A stretch of DNA of 64,000 nucleotides, taken from Epiperipatus broadwayi. Lineage: Eukaryota; Onychophora; Udeonychophora; Euonychophora; Peripatidae. The notes under the pieces were generated by a model. It made no database searches and had not been told where the DNA came from. It worked only from the letters and a program-made list of their open reading frames with translations. This document shows positions 1 to 12,633 of the stretch, piece by piece. The stretch is taken from positions 11,180,984 through 11,244,983 of the forward strand of contig JAQFVV010006208.1 in assembly GCA_028023455.1 (NCBI GenBank), given 5' to 3'. Every line of letters starts with the position of its first letter. The stretch's first letter is position 1. The translations under genes and the position numbers were made by a program.

Positions 1-204
1 TAAATTATAATAATACAATTATAATAACATTTAAAAAGTGTTAACGTACAGTTTTATGATGTAAGAAAAAATAAATTATTTAAACTTTTGCTTTGAATTT
101 TATTTGCATATATATGTAAATATTACTTAATTTGCATAAAATTATTTATTTATCTACTTATTAAATAAATATCTCTATAAATTAAATAAAGAATCTAAAT
201 ATTG

Positions 205-277
205 TCCTGTGGGGTTTGGCATAAGGGGTAGAGCTTCCTACTTGAAATAGGAGGGTTCCAGGATCAATTTTGGTATT
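205..277 (+). mobile_element. tRNA-like SINE head, single copy
   Basis: Contains TTTGGCATAAGGGGTAGAGC (A-box-like) and GGTTCCAGGATCAATTTTGG (B-box-like), the same head that is tandemly amplified at 20.0-20.4 and 29.5-31.2 kb. Cut off by the R13 copy that follows. Confidence 0.5.
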
Positions 278-480
278 AAAATACTAAACATCATATGATC
301 ACCATTTCTTATGCTCGCACATAACTGTTATTAACACAGGCAAAACTCTCCATACAGTAGTGCCACTCAGTGCCAGCCAGAGTAATCAGATCCAAGGTTC
401 CTCACTGACAAAGGCCACAAGCCAGAAACTGGTCTGGAGATATTGTATGAGTAGGCACTGAATGGGGATTTTATGCCTTT
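278..480 (-). mobile_element. R13 repeat, copy a (rearranged)
   Basis: Begins with the family end AACATCATATGATCACCATT, then a short piece of the left arm, and switches to the inverted arm (TCCTCACTGACAAAGGCC...GAAACTGGTC). The hammerhead core is mutated (CTGACAA). Flanked on the left by a tRNA-like head at 205-277. A 91-codon minus frame across it is not a gene. Confidence 0.6.
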
Positions 481-940
481 GATCCCTTGATTTCTCCTTA
501 ATAAATGCCACTACTATAGGACATTTTAATATTAATATAATAAGGTACTGAACAGGATGCTCCTTATCGAACTTCTTTGTTAAACTCCTGGAGCAAAGAA
601 AAGCCATAAAAAGCAAGATATTTTGCCCTAAAGTATCGAAATACTTAACAAGGTAAGCCATTAGAGATGAATTGATAAAACCTATCAGTGGTATGACATC
701 CCTAAAAGCTACAGAAAGCTATATTAGTCCTATAAGAATGAGGCTACAATGCTTTTGATACTCTTGACTTATCCTTAATTTAAATGTCATGCTATAACAA
801 AATCAAGCATTTATTTAAACTATCTGCTCTGTTAATAAAGAACACCTAAGTCTGTGCTCTGATAACATTTTCTCACATTAACACATTTCTGCCACTGGAT
901 ATAAGAGCTAATAAAAACATTTTTTAAATCACATTAGATT

Positions 941-1030
941 CAGAGAAGCTAAAGATCAGAGAAGATGGTTACACTTGGAGAGACCTTATCTGAATGGATT
1001 GATAATGGTTGAGGATGATTACAACACAAC
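941..1030 (+). mobile_element. RTE-like LINE, extreme 3' end
   Basis: About 85 bp matching the last codons of the LINE copies at 14.4 and 53.8 kb (REAK..RRW then a Leu-Glu-Arg stretch, and TGGATTGATAATGGTTGA). The reading frame is shifted relative to the intact version. A 60-codon frame beginning here runs into unrelated flanking sequence and is not a gene. Confidence 0.55.
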
Positions 1031-1671
1031 AAGACAAGAATTCAATGATATTCCTAACAGCTTATATTTTTTCATGTATAACTTTTATACAAAATGTTTG
1101 CCTAATTTATTAAGTTATCAAGAATTTGTTCAAAAATACAAATCACAATGTTTTTAAATATGTATTTCTAAAACAAAAAAATCCATTAGTATGAAATATA
1201 TATATATATGTAGATAAATCAAAATTTAATTTTTATTTTATTATTGTGTTTTATTTTTTAAATTCAAATTTTAATGTTTATGATGGATAAAAATTATTTA
1301 GGTATTTATTTAAATACAAGCAATAATAATTTTAGAAATGATCTTACAATAAGTAAACTTTTATCCATCTAAATTGATTACAAGTGGTAACCAATCTCCC
1401 CAAAAATAATATGCATATACTTAACCATGCAATTCTGTCTATTTACAAAACATTTCTTACAACTACTGCTATGGACTGAACTTCCTTATCTTGAACAATA
1501 TTCTGTTATGAATGACTACTCTCTTTCGATAATCCTGAATGAAACACTGCCATTGTTTGGTCATAAAATTAGCAGTAAAACAAACATTTTGACTAATAAC
1601 TTTCTCCTCATCAGAATATTATCTAATATTCACTTACAAAATTAATTCATTTCCTTTTTAGAAGATTAATA

Positions 1672-2495
1672 CACCTGGGTCTCATTTTACGCGATAGATA
1701 GGTTCCTCAGAAAATACGCGCAAACGAAATCACGCAAAAATAGACGTAACTTACATTGAAAAAGGGGGGGTGTGTGCGGTCTGTGATTTTTCAAAATTCG
1801 CGTAAAAGCAAAGCACCAACGTAAAATTACTTTAAAATTCGTGCGCAAAAAAATAAGGAAATAAAATATGACTAATAAAAAATTTCAAATTTGAAAAAAA
1901 TTGATACAAGACAAACTTTTTTTAACTATAATATTTAATTTTATTCAAAATAATATATTTTTATGCATAATTTACAGTACAGTAATTTACATTTTTTTAT
2001 ACACGTTTTAATTATTATCACTATTTGCTGACAAACAGGTTCGTTTGCAAACTGGTAAAAAATCAGATTTTAATTTTTAATTGTCAAATTTAATTGTGCC
2101 CACTGTTATTACTCATCTTTTAAAAATAAACTTGCGGACACTAAATGATTAATAATTGATTAAACGTTCTTTTTTAAAAAGCAAAAACAGAATGTGATTT
2201 AAAATTAACATGCACAATGTTTGAACAAATTTACATTATAATCTTGTAAAATTTAATGTGTGTATACATAAAATGGGGAAATCATGATTTTAATTTCATT
2301 ATTGCATAAAATCTTACTATTATAAAGCACTGAAAATATTGAAATTACTAAGATGAAAGTCGAATCCCAATAATGTGCTATTACTTTTATTATTTAAAGT
2401 AATAGAGCATTATCGGAATTCGACTTCCAGAGAAACGCGAAACGCATAACTTCAAAATCGCGTTAAATAAATCCGCGTAAAAAGAGACCCAGGTG
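1672..2495. mobile_element. Tigger/pogo-like MITE, 824 bp, TA target duplication
   Basis: Terminal inverted repeats CACCTGGGTCTCATTTTACG and CACCTGGGTCTCTTTTTACG (right end, reversed) are flanked by TA at 1,670-1,671 and 2,496-2,497. Inside the ends are several ACGCG/CGCGT motifs (ACGCGATAGATAGGTTCCTC) typical of Tigger-type ends. There is no transposase frame, so it is non-autonomous. Confidence 0.72.
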
Positions 2496-2795
2496 TAATG
2501 TGAAATGCTGAAACCTTTGTCAAATGTGCCTTAAAAATGCTTATATGACAGCCAATCAGATGTAATAATGACGGCACAGGGAACTCTCAAGTCAAAACAC
2601 AAGGCAGAGATTTTACGAGAAAAAGATGGTTTACCTTCCTCTCTACTTAAATTTATGTATAAATAAGCCAGCCTCAACCATTTTGATCTAAGAATGTGAA
2701 ACTTTAAACACTTTCACATTTAATTCACTAAATATTCTATATAAATAAACAACATAAAATCTTTTGATTTACTACGAAGTAATTTTCAAATCCAA
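2496..2795 (+). repeat. Promoter-like repeat, copy 1 (CCAAT plus TATA)
   Basis: Contains ACAGCCAATCAGATG near 2,550 and ATGTATAAATAAGCCAGCC near 2,655, about 110 bp apart, then a tail matching 58.4 kb (GATTTACTACGAAGTA). Its start is interrupted by the Tigger-like MITE that ends at 2,495. Confidence 0.6.
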
Positions 2796-2858
2796 TGAAT
2801 TGATAGTAACAAATGTAAATATATTAATTTATTAAATGCAAGCAGATTATGTAATAAT

Positions 2859-3065
2859 AATGTGAAAGGTTGAAACCTTTGACAGAAGTGCCTTAAAAAT
2901 GCTTATATAACAGCCAATCAGATGTAATAATGACTGTGCAAGGAATTCTCAAATCAAAACACATGGCAGAGATTTTACAAGAAAAAGATGGTTCACCCCC
3001 CTCTCTACTTAAATTTATATATAAATAAGCCAGCCTCAAGCATTTTTAGAAGATTATAAACATCT
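2859..3065 (+). repeat. Promoter-like repeat, copy 2
   Basis: Nearly the same as copy 1 from TGTGAAAGGTTGAAACC through ACAGCCAATCAGATG to ATATAAATAAGCCAGCC, but its 3' tail differs. Downstream, an AG-free stretch leads to ATTAATAGGTAAGTACC at about 3,125, which looks like a splice donor; a non-coding first exon is possible but unsupported. Confidence 0.55.
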
Positions 3066-6000
3066 TTAATTCGGTCTTTATAGACATATTTGTTTGTGTT
3101 GGTGACTTTCATCACTGTTAGATTAATAGGTAAGTACCTTAATTTAGTACAGACGGACAAATATATTAAATATCATTAAATACAACTATAATAAACAGAT
3201 ATATGAATGTGCTTTATTATATATATATATATTGTGCCCTTTCCTATAGGTCGGTAATAGTTCATAACAGTCAATTACTAAAAATTTTAAATTTTAGAAT
3301 ATGTTCTTTTGATTTATTAATTATACTTTGTCAATTATGTTATAAAGTATAATTTGAAGCTAAAGAAAGTACGTAGTATATAAAATCATTTAAAAGTAGT
3401 TAAGTAAAGCTTTAAATATTGTTTCATATGTTTGTAAAAGCTGGTCATATTAAATAACACAGCTATAAAAATTAAAAGTATATTTAATAAATTTGATTTT
3501 AATAGTTTAAAACTTATAGTTAATAAATGCTATGGTTAAATTTATAATCATATTTAATAAGTAAAATTTAATATCGTACATTTTAAAAATAAACTTTATG
3601 ATGGTGAGGATTGTATATAATTCTACATTTTTAAAATTATTCTTCCAAATTTTATATAATTATTTTATATAATATAATAAGTGTATCAATTTTATAAATC
3701 TAGGCAGAGAAATAGATTAAAAATCATCTGTCAAAGTTATTAATCATGTGACTTGTATATTACATACGTTCACACACACACGTGTTTGAATTAATAACAA
3801 AGTTTAAAATATTTTAAAAGTTATATTATAGAATTGGATAGAATTATTGCCTATCATAAAAGCAAATAATAATAAATATTAAGTTAACTGTCGTTATTGC
3901 ATATTTAAATGATGTAATGTTTCAAATAGTATCATAAAGACGAATACAGTTATAATAAAAATTAAATATTTTATTTAAATAAAAACAAGATAAATTGAAT
4001 ATTAAAAAAAAAATGGAATAGGTTATTAAAATTATTTTAAAAAGTCATTTTAAATGTTTAAATAGTTTTAATAAAATAATAATTTATTTAAAAGTAATAT
4101 TTTAAATAATATTTTTGGTTCATTACGTCATAATTTCTGATTTTGAAATATAATTCTGCTATAAATGGAAAATATGTAAATTTGTTTTCAAGCTAAAGTA
4201 AGAATTAACCAATAGAAATAGGTATTCTTACAGACTATAAATATGAATTGCACGGGGGTATAGGGGGAGATTAATAATGTATTGAAACTAGAGAAAGGTA
4301 AATTATAACTATCAACGAGATAGTATTTATTTTTCAATTTTTCAATTTAGTCAATTTTTTTTTTAGTACTTTCTTATAACTTTATCTGCAAAAAATTAAT
4401 TGATAATTTTAAAAGAATTTTTATAAAAGAGGGTGTTAAAATATAATAATTTAGAAACTTCATGGAAATGATTTTCTAATTTTTAAAGTACTTACCAGTC
4501 GTATTTTATCTAAAAGTTTAACCTAAACTTCGCAATAAAAATGGATATACTACAAAATAAAATGGATATAAGTTGTAATGCTGAAAAAATATTTGAAATA
4601 TTTATTGATACAGCTTTATTAATATTTCATCGAAGAACTGCTTTGGTATATAAAAAACCACAGCTAGGACATTATACGGAGTCTAAAAATGTATTGAAAC
4701 GTATTATTTATAAGATGATCCAAGATTTATTTTTAAATAGTAATAAGACAATTATATTTCATGAATTATTTTATATAATATGATATTCAAAGGAGTAAAA
4801 TGTTATATCCTTTCTGAAGGTAACATTTTTTTATATTTTAAAATGATATATAAAAATACCAAATGAAAGTTTAAATGTATCAAGAAGGAAACTTATATAA
4901 AAAAGTGAACATATAGTTGAATAAGAGATGGATCCATGGAAATACAAATAGTACTTAAAAGTTTATCGAATATTTTTCAAAGTTAAATTAGATGGATTGA
5001 TGCATCGGATACGCAGAGAATATTGGTAGAGAAGATTAAGAAGCTTCACGGGATTAATTAATATTACGATTTAATAATTATTGTCCTAAATACTAAAACC
5101 AAGGATTATTTTCTATAAATTTTATTAAATGGATTAATAATTATTTTGTTTTAAACTTTAACGCACTTGGAGGAGAACATTTTTGGAAAACTCTAGAGAA
5201 AATAATAAGCATTTTGGACTTATCAGGAACTATCGTCAAGAAAATATGTAATTATAGTTTTGATTCTTTTTATTTTGTTAACCTAGTTTAAATCTAAATT
5301 TTTATATAAGATTAGGAAAAACATAAAAACATTAATTTATTAATATTAAAATTTTATAATATAACAATCTAATAATTTAGCTAAAAATATTTTAATATAA
5401 AGTGTATGGGTGTGAATTTTTTTTTTATATCTGCAATGCTCAAGTGGATAAAGAAAAGCTTACTGAACACGATGACTAGATAAAGGTTATTGGTAATAAT
5501 AATAACTATTGATAATTTATAATGTATATTTTTTTTTTGTTTTCTTTAGATCATCCATAAATTGGAAGAATGAAGTGTAAAAGTTTTTTTTTTATTATAA
5601 ATGTAAACGCATTTTTATACAACATTTTAAAAAAAAAAACATTACGAGATAGGATTGATTTGAAAATATGCATACAACAATTTTTTTTTTTTATTAGTGA
5701 TATAGTCCAACATAACAAATAATTATGTGATTCTTTTTAAAATTTTCATGTTATGGGATATTCAAATATTGTCTAAGTAGATTGTATATGATTAGACATA
5801 TAGAATAATGAAGTGAGCAGACTTTTCTTGTGGAACAGCTAGATTGTTTAACTATTAATGAATTTTATTTATTGTTTTGTAAATGCAGATAGTTATTTAT
5901 CGATGTAAGATGTGGAAAATCTTGAGAAATAATGTTGAGATAGTGGCTTGGAAGTACTTAGTGAACAGGAAACCAAGATGATGTTTTAAGAAATAGGATG

Positions 6001-8230
6001 TTATAAGGAATGGAAATAATATTTAGTCTTTATGTGAATATCAGCATAGTTAACAAAGCCCTATGACTGATACACATTTTATTTGGACAGTGTTTATATT
6101 TCTTTAAATATTTGATGTTCTAATAAAGCTGAAGAAATAGCTTTAACATCGTCCCTGTACTAGAGGATATTAGGCAGGTAAATGTCATACCTCTTCGCAC
6201 TGTGCCATGATTTTGAGATATGTTAAGAGTAATACTATAGCTTTCTTCCTTAATCCTATGCATCTGTTTTCACTATCTTTATTTCATGTAACTGCATTGT
6301 TCAGTAAGATATGTTTAAGAGAAATGATAAATAATTTAGAACTTATGTTATGCTATCGTTTTGTATAAGATTGGTTTATTTGCTTAGAAGGAATAGGACG
6401 TTATAACTTAAAATTGAAGATCCAAAGTATCCTAAGGAAAGAAAGAATCATAGAATATATTTTGAATTTTATTTCGAAAATGAAATATAATTTTTTTTTA
6501 AAATAAGGTATCTAAACAAAGATATTTTCTTTAAAGTGATAATAATTTTAAATGCTTTAGTATTATTTTTTTTAAAGAGAAAATAAGTATTGCATATTTT
6601 AAAATACAATAGTACAAAGTAAATTATGTAAACAATATGCATAGTATATTTTTGTTTATTGATTAACAGAAATATATTAATGATTACACTTATATTATAC
6701 TAAAGTAAGGCTTAAGGAAGAATATATTATGATTAGTAAACATTGTGTGATAAATACTAAAATCTAGTACTTAATTTTGGATAATATTTTGTGTAACATC
6801 TTTGACTTTGCAAGATTAAATTTTTTTTAATATTTTGAGAAGTCCATACTCATTATAAAATTTTGTTTTCTATAGAATGTTTTCTAAATATGAATTTTTT
6901 AAAAAAATAAGATAGTTTAATAATATTAAGGATAAATGCTGTTGCTAATAAAGTAGATAAATATATTTGTAATAAGTTAACCATAATGAGAAACCAAATA
7001 GTAACATTTTTTTAAAATTTTGTTCTAAATCTAAATAAAGATGTAATTGAAATATAAATTATTTTTTTTATAACCCGGTAGATCAAACTGTAAAGTAAAA
7101 AAGTTAAGGATATCCACTGTAAATAGTGTAAATAAATTGTTTATTTATTTGTTGTTAGTAATAAACTTTGTTAAATTTTATTATTTCAAAAAATTTTGTG
7201 TCCGAGTTATTTATTTCTCCACATCGCTGCATGAAATCATGATATATGCATAATAATTGAAACAAATATATAATTTTGCACAAAAGATAAATAGAGAATT
7301 ATTTTAAGAATTTTAAATATTTTATTGGTATTCATTATAATTAAATAATCATAATTTTACATTATTTTATTGGTCATAAATCAGTTATCACAATATTATA
7401 TTAAATTATATGCTATCAGTTGCCACACATAGTTTGTTTGTCAGATTATTAAAATGCTACCACATATTTATTATATCATTACATGAAGATATAAGATCAT
7501 ATTATATTATTTCATTATTTTATTATGGTAATAAAATTATAGTAAAAAGAAAAGATATACAAAATTAGTTAAACAATGAAGAATATTATTACTGTTATTT
7601 ATTATTATTAGTTTCAGTGTAGTAGATTATGACATAAAATCCCTTCTCATATTTTACTACCGTATTTTTAAATTAACTTAGAATAAACTTTATGAACCTG
7701 AGATTGTTTTATTGAGCTAGATTATTATTAAGTAGAAGATTAAGATTTAATTACTAGTTTAATCTTAGTGAGTAGAAGTTATTAAAGTCGTAAGAATACT
7801 ATGAGTTTGTTATTTGAAATAGTAATAAGGGGGGGATAGTGTTCTTATGCCATTGAGGTAGTATCCTGTGGGATATTGGCTCAATGTAATCTATCTTGTC
7901 ACCTGTATTTTCACTTCAAGTCTCATGAAAATATTAAATATTTATTTAATTCATTTTTATAAATTGAACCTTATTCGTATTTTAAATTTGAGCTAGTGAA
8001 ATATTTTAATTTTAATGCTGAATATTTTAGTTATTAATTATTAACTGAGCTAGAACCCATTTTATTTTATATCATATACTATTCTGAAGTGAGGATGCAC
8101 GAGATGAAGGTTAGAATATATATATATATATATATTAAAGTTTTCAGTTTCTATTATAAAAATAATCACACTGCATTGCATTTGAATATTGATTAGGGTT
8201 ATTTTCAATATTTCAGCATGTTATATATGC
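3066..8230. other. AT-rich DNA without recognisable genes or repeats
   Basis: Apart from the open frame at 4,541 I see no coding sense, RNA or clear element. A less AT-rich patch at 5,930-6,260 (with CATCGTCCCTGTACTAGAGG) is conserved-looking but unassigned. Confidence 0.5.
4541..4783 (+). other. 80-codon open frame of unknown standing
   Basis: Starts AAAATGGATATACTAC with MDILQNKMDISCNAEKIFEI and ends before TGATATTC. It has mixed codons and a plausible start context but no recognisable motif, no splice signals that demand it, and lies in DNA where 80 open codons can arise by chance. Confidence 0.15.
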
Positions 8231-8310
8231 TAAATACTTCATTTGCATATAGTTGACATGAACTAAGTTAAATACTTCATTTGCATATAGTTGACATGAA
8301 CTAAGTTATA
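8231..8310 (+). repeat. Tandem duplication, two units of about 40 bp
   Basis: AAATACTTCATTTGCATATA followed by GTTGACATGAACTAAGTT occurs twice in succession. Confidence 0.8.
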
Positions 8311-8339
8311 TCTCATTTTGCATTCAAATACTGGACTAG

Positions 8340-8525
8340 TTCAGATTCCATTTTATCTCACTTGGATTGAACATTCATTTCCATGGTCCAATATGTATAC
8401 ATATCCAATAACAAGAATGGGTCAATAGTTGATTATGTTCACCGAATCCAACTGCTCTCATCATGGATGGGAGCCTGGCCATAAAAAGTCAATCCATTTG
8501 GAGGTAAATGACATAAAAAACATCA
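8340..8525 (+). repeat. Dispersed repeat shared with 23,535-23,710
   Basis: Shared phrases include TTGAACATTCA, CTCTCATCATG, TGGGAGCCTGGCCATAA / TGGGCATCTGACCATAA and AGTCAATCCATTTG. No tRNA boxes or open frame. Confidence 0.6.
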
Positions 8526-8720
8526 TATAAATTTAAAATAGTAATAAATAAGAAATTTATACTAAATTCTCTAAAGGCTGGTTTCGCCTATGTAGTATTT
8601 AATTTTTATGGTTGAATTATATACAAAACATCCTACAATGGTTGATTGGAATGTAATTCCTTTACAACTCAGCACAGACTTATAACATAAAAGCTCTAAT
8701 ATTACATTGATGTTACTTAC

Positions 8721-8831
8721 TAATTCAGAACCACCCGAAGTGCTCAAGTCTCCGCTCATAAGTCCACTAAAGTCATGAGAGATACTTGGTGGACCAGGAG
8801 GTCCAGGATATCCACGAGGACCAGGTTCTCC
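8721..8831 (-). CDS. Collagen exon, multiplexin-like (downstream of the two exons)
   Basis: Second exon of the same collagen gene. An acceptor TTTTAG precedes GGA GAA CCT, and after 37 codons the consensus donor GTAAGT follows; 111 bp, phase 0 at both ends. It encodes GEPGPRGYPGPPGPP, then a non-collagenous run containing SHDFSGLMSGDLSTSGG. Joined to the 44.7-kb exon, the triplets continue without a break (GPQ GIK | GEP GPR GYP), which is strong support that the two are spliced together. Alternation of triple helix and short non-helical segments is typical of multiplexins, but other interrupted collagens remain possible. No following exon is visible in positions 1-8,720. Confidence 0.85.
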
Positions 8832-9333
8832 CTAAAACATAAAATAGCAAACAATATTAATATTATGCATGATTACTTAAGAATGAATATTGTATCATTA
8901 TAAAATTATAATTCTTATTTTTATATTCTCCTTTCAAGATTAATACTTGCTATTACTATTGTGCTAATGTTGTTGCTGCTGCTATTACGAAACATATAGC
9001 TTTCTAAAACCCTAATAACTAAGCAGCAGAATATTATAATCAACATTTTATTTACTGCCTATGGTAGTTTGTTATTACCTGATAAGCTTTTATCACAATT
9101 TATTCTATAGCAATGTCAATACACAACTGAAATCACCACTAATCGTAAACTTGAGTAAGCTCACTGTAACACTAAGGAGCAACTTTTTATAATTATATAA
9201 AATTAAAAAATAGCAACAGCTTTTGCAAATATTTCAAGTAACAAATTCAAAAACATTATTCAATTAATAAAGCCCCGTGTGGTTAATTCAGTAATAAAGT
9301 GGTAGATTTTAAAACTCAACATTAATCAACTAT

Positions 9334-9901
9334 TAAACAGGCAAAACTCACTATACATATTGCCACACACAGCAAGCTAGAGTAATCAATGAATTCCAGA
9401 AGGCTTGTGCATAAAATCCCCATCTAGTGCCTCCTCATACAATATCCCCAGACTAGTTTCCAGCTTGTGGCCTTCGTCAGTGAGGAGCCTTGGATCTGAG
9501 AGCAATGCACCTAGATCTTAGGACCTAATGCAACCCTCTAGCAGTCACCTCTTATCTCCACTTAACTACAAAACTACAAGTCTTAAATTGAAAACACCTT
9601 AATATTTTCAATCCAAGCTAAGTGGAGATATAAAAGGTGGCTGCTAGAGGGTTGCATTAGATTCTCAGATTTAGGTGCAGTGCTCTCAGATCCAAGGCTC
9701 CTCATTGATGAAGGCCACAAGCCAGAAACTAGTCTGGGGATATTGGATGAGTAGGCACTAGATGGGGATTTTATGCACAAGCCTTCTAGCATCCATTGAT
9801 TACTCTAGCTTGCTGTGGGTGGCAATATGTATAGTGAGTTTTGCCTGTTTAATAACAGTTATAAGCAAGCATAAGAAATGGTGATCAGGTGATGTTTATT
9901 G
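9334..9901 (+). mobile_element. R13 repeat, copy b: 568-bp foldback with 13-bp duplication
   Basis: Flanked by ATTAATCAACTAT at 9,321-9,333 and 9,902-9,914. Two arms of about 230 bp (from 9,343 and to about 9,855) are inverted copies separated by about 40 bp. The left arm carries, on the minus strand, TCCTCA CTGACGA ... GAAACTAGTC TGGGGA (9,486-9,445); the right arm has the plus-sense version with one core change (TTGATGA). Open frames over it are shadows. Confidence 0.8.
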
Positions 9902-10504
9902 ATTAATCAACTATGATATTACTTTGCCAGTTCTAGTGCTCACACTACATGTAAACATCCGAGAAGTAAACCATTCAAATTTTTAAATTATTAATAAAAT
10001 AAGACACTTGTCAATATAAGGGGGAAATGAAAAAATTCTCATGAGTTGTTAAAAACTAAAACAGCCAGTAAATAACCCGTTGAAAGTAAAGGCTCCCCGA
10101 TAATCCTTCAAAGAGAGATTCATCAGGCTTGTCAAATGTTGGGAAAGAGCGTTTGGATGTTTTTCAATCCTTGTTTTATTCTTTATATTAAGAATAATTA
10201 GATACATATTTCCACCCAATTCTGAATATTTAATTTGGTTGGCCTGATTAGGGGAGGGGGAAGTCTAAGTGTATCCAGTCAGAATATGAGTACCAGCTAT
10301 AACACCGGATGAATGGATACCAGTAATATCAAATATATTGATACTCAGTTTTGATGAAATTTTGTTTTACTTTAAATTTTAATATCTTATCAGATGTATC
10401 CAGTCTTTTGAAGGGCTGTCATTTTGATATGTGGACTTGACAGTGTTACATCTTTTGCATTAAAGACTTCATAATAAAAGTTACTTATTATTAAAAATAA
10501 TATT

Positions 10505-10575
10505 TGTAATTTTTTTTAATTGGCTGCTTTAACAAATTTTTTAAAGATTTTATGTAAATTAAACAAAATTTTTTA
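10505..10575 (+). repeat. Short dispersed repeat (three copies, also 45,236 and 45,384)
   Basis: AATTGGCTGCTTTAACAA followed by a T run, AAAGATTT and GTAAATTAAACAAAATTTT occurs here, at 45,236-45,298 and at 45,384-45,445. The two 45-kb copies are about 150 bp apart, suggesting a local duplication. Confidence 0.65.
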
Positions 10576-10810
10576 CTCTTATATAAATATGAGAAATTAA
10601 CAGTTACCATAGTAATAGCAGAATCCAAAAATGCCAGCTACTTACTTCCTTCACATAAAATATGACTCATAATAAAAGCTATGGATTATTAAATATAAAG
10701 GGTGAAAATACTTCCTTTGCATAAATTACAGTTTAATTAGGTATAGTTATTTATTTATAACAAATTTAAAAAAAAAATTTTGACATCAAATTCATCTTTT
10801 TATATATATA

Positions 10811-10892
10811 TGTCAAAGCATTGACTGAGACGCAAACCCGGGCCGGCTGCTTGGAAGGTAGCTATGCTAGCTGCTAGGCCACCAACGCTTGT
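10811..10892 (-). mobile_element. tRNA-Gly-derived mini-SINE, TCC type
   Basis: Minus strand: GCGTTGGTGGCCTAGCAGCT, anticodon loop CTTCCAA, GGGTTTGCGTCTC, CAATGCTTTGACA. Matches the layout of eukaryotic tRNA-Gly(TCC) with the acceptor stem lengthened. B box is altered. Confidence 0.65.
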
Positions 10893-11790
10893 TTTGTAAT
10901 TTGATAAAGCACAAATCAAACAGTGTTGTAGACAAATGTTTAGAGATTTTATATAAGAAATGCTAACTCTTATTAATTTAGCTGTAGATAGTTGTAAGAT
11001 ATCTTATTTGGTGAATAAATCAATATATTATTATATTACTAGAGATCCATGTGCAACATTTGTTTTTATTATTGTAGGCTTAGAAATAGCTAAGTTTCTT
11101 TGCATCTATAAACAATTTAATTCATTTATGAGAGAAAAACATATTGTAATTTAAAATTATACAAAATTTTAATAATGTGGAATTAATAAAAAAAATCTCC
11201 AACAATTAATGTTAACCACAAAACTCATTAAATTTCTTTAATTTATATATTTTTGTTTTCCATTGGCCATGTCTACTATTATTAATGTTATAGTTTATTT
11301 TAAATCAATTCTTAAAAATTTAATAATTAGTATTTGTGGGAGGAAAAAATTGAATTAATAGCTCAGCCCAACTATATAAAAGTATTTTCGTTAACTTAAA
11401 TGCTGACTTAGCATCGAAAGTAGGTATATGATATTGACATCTATTTCCAGTCCAGCAAATATTCCAATTTTTTTACTAATTAAATAAAGTTTAGAACTAA
11501 TGCATGATACAAAAATGTTTTTCTACTTCAAATTATCTTCATGGTCTATATCTTAAAAATTAGGAGATTGTAACAACTCATAAAAGTCAAGTGTGATACT
11601 TTTTGGACTTCTTCAGTTTCCCATATTATTTTATTTCAAAGCACATGCCTAGAATTGATGATATTTCAGAATGCATGGGGAAGGATGTAGTTGACAACAC
11701 ACTGCTAAAATAGTATCTATTTAAAACCATAAATTTTTTGAATAGTTTCAAATCAGACAGCAAGATATCACATATACAATAATTCTCTTA

Positions 11791-12185
11791 TGATAATATT
11801 AAATAGTGCTATCACACTTATAATGTAAAACTGTATAATTAATATCAATTAGTCAATTAAAATGGCTGAGCACTTTCGAGAAACTGTACTTCTTATAATC
11901 ATAGCCAGTTCTGACTCATTCGTTGAAATCATTCTATCAGTATAATATGCAAACTCTATGCAAATGAGTCAATTAGACCATCTTTTTGATATAGCAAAAC
12001 ATGCTTCTTTACGATTAATGGCAAAGGAGTCCTCTGCTATGAAGTAAGTTTCTCAAAAGCGCTCAGCCATTTTAATTGACTAATTGATATTAATTATACA
12101 GCTTTACGTTATAAGTGTGATAGCACTATTTAATATTATCATAATTTGGACAAGCATAAAATCATAAACCTACAAGTTATTACTT
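11791..12185. mobile_element. Foldback element with 93-bp arms and a 13-bp duplication
   Basis: Inverted arms of about 93 bp begin TGATAATATTAAATAGTGCT at 11,791 and end at about 12,142, differing by only a few bases. A unique tail of about 43 bp follows the right arm. The whole is bounded by identical AATAATTCTCTTA at 11,778-11,790 and 12,186-12,198. No hammerhead core is visible. Same duplication length as R13. Confidence 0.7.
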
Positions 12186-12633
12186 AATAATTCTCTTAGC
12201 ATGTGCAATAATAAAAAAGTAGAATAATTAAATAATCAAGTCAAAATATTTTCATCCATATGCAGTGCAAATATATGGAATATATATTGATTCTCAGCAG
12301 AGTAGAATATACTCCCCCTTCCCCAATAAAAATTACAATTCTACATTAAAAGTTCAAACAAAACAATAGTAAAAACATTGCAACAGCTTCTAATGTTAGG
12401 ACACCATTATACTAATCTAAACAAAAAAAAAATTCATATACTTTATTGGTAAATAAAAGAAAAGGTCATGAAGTAGATTATTTTTAAAAACAAGCCAAAA
12501 ACAATCATAATTCACAAAAAATTATGAAGATATTGCATTTCTGAAATTTGCTTTAGCTCATTAGGAAATCAAATTGTAGCTTTAATTTAACATTATTATG
12601 GATCCACTCACATTTGTTTCCACTCACATTTGT

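Noticed and set aside
386-661. 91-codon minus-strand frame
   Set aside because: Half of it crosses an R13 repeat copy; no motif.
10085-10140. CTGATGA on the minus strand near 10,135
   Set aside because: No GAAA at the expected distance and no supporting stems.
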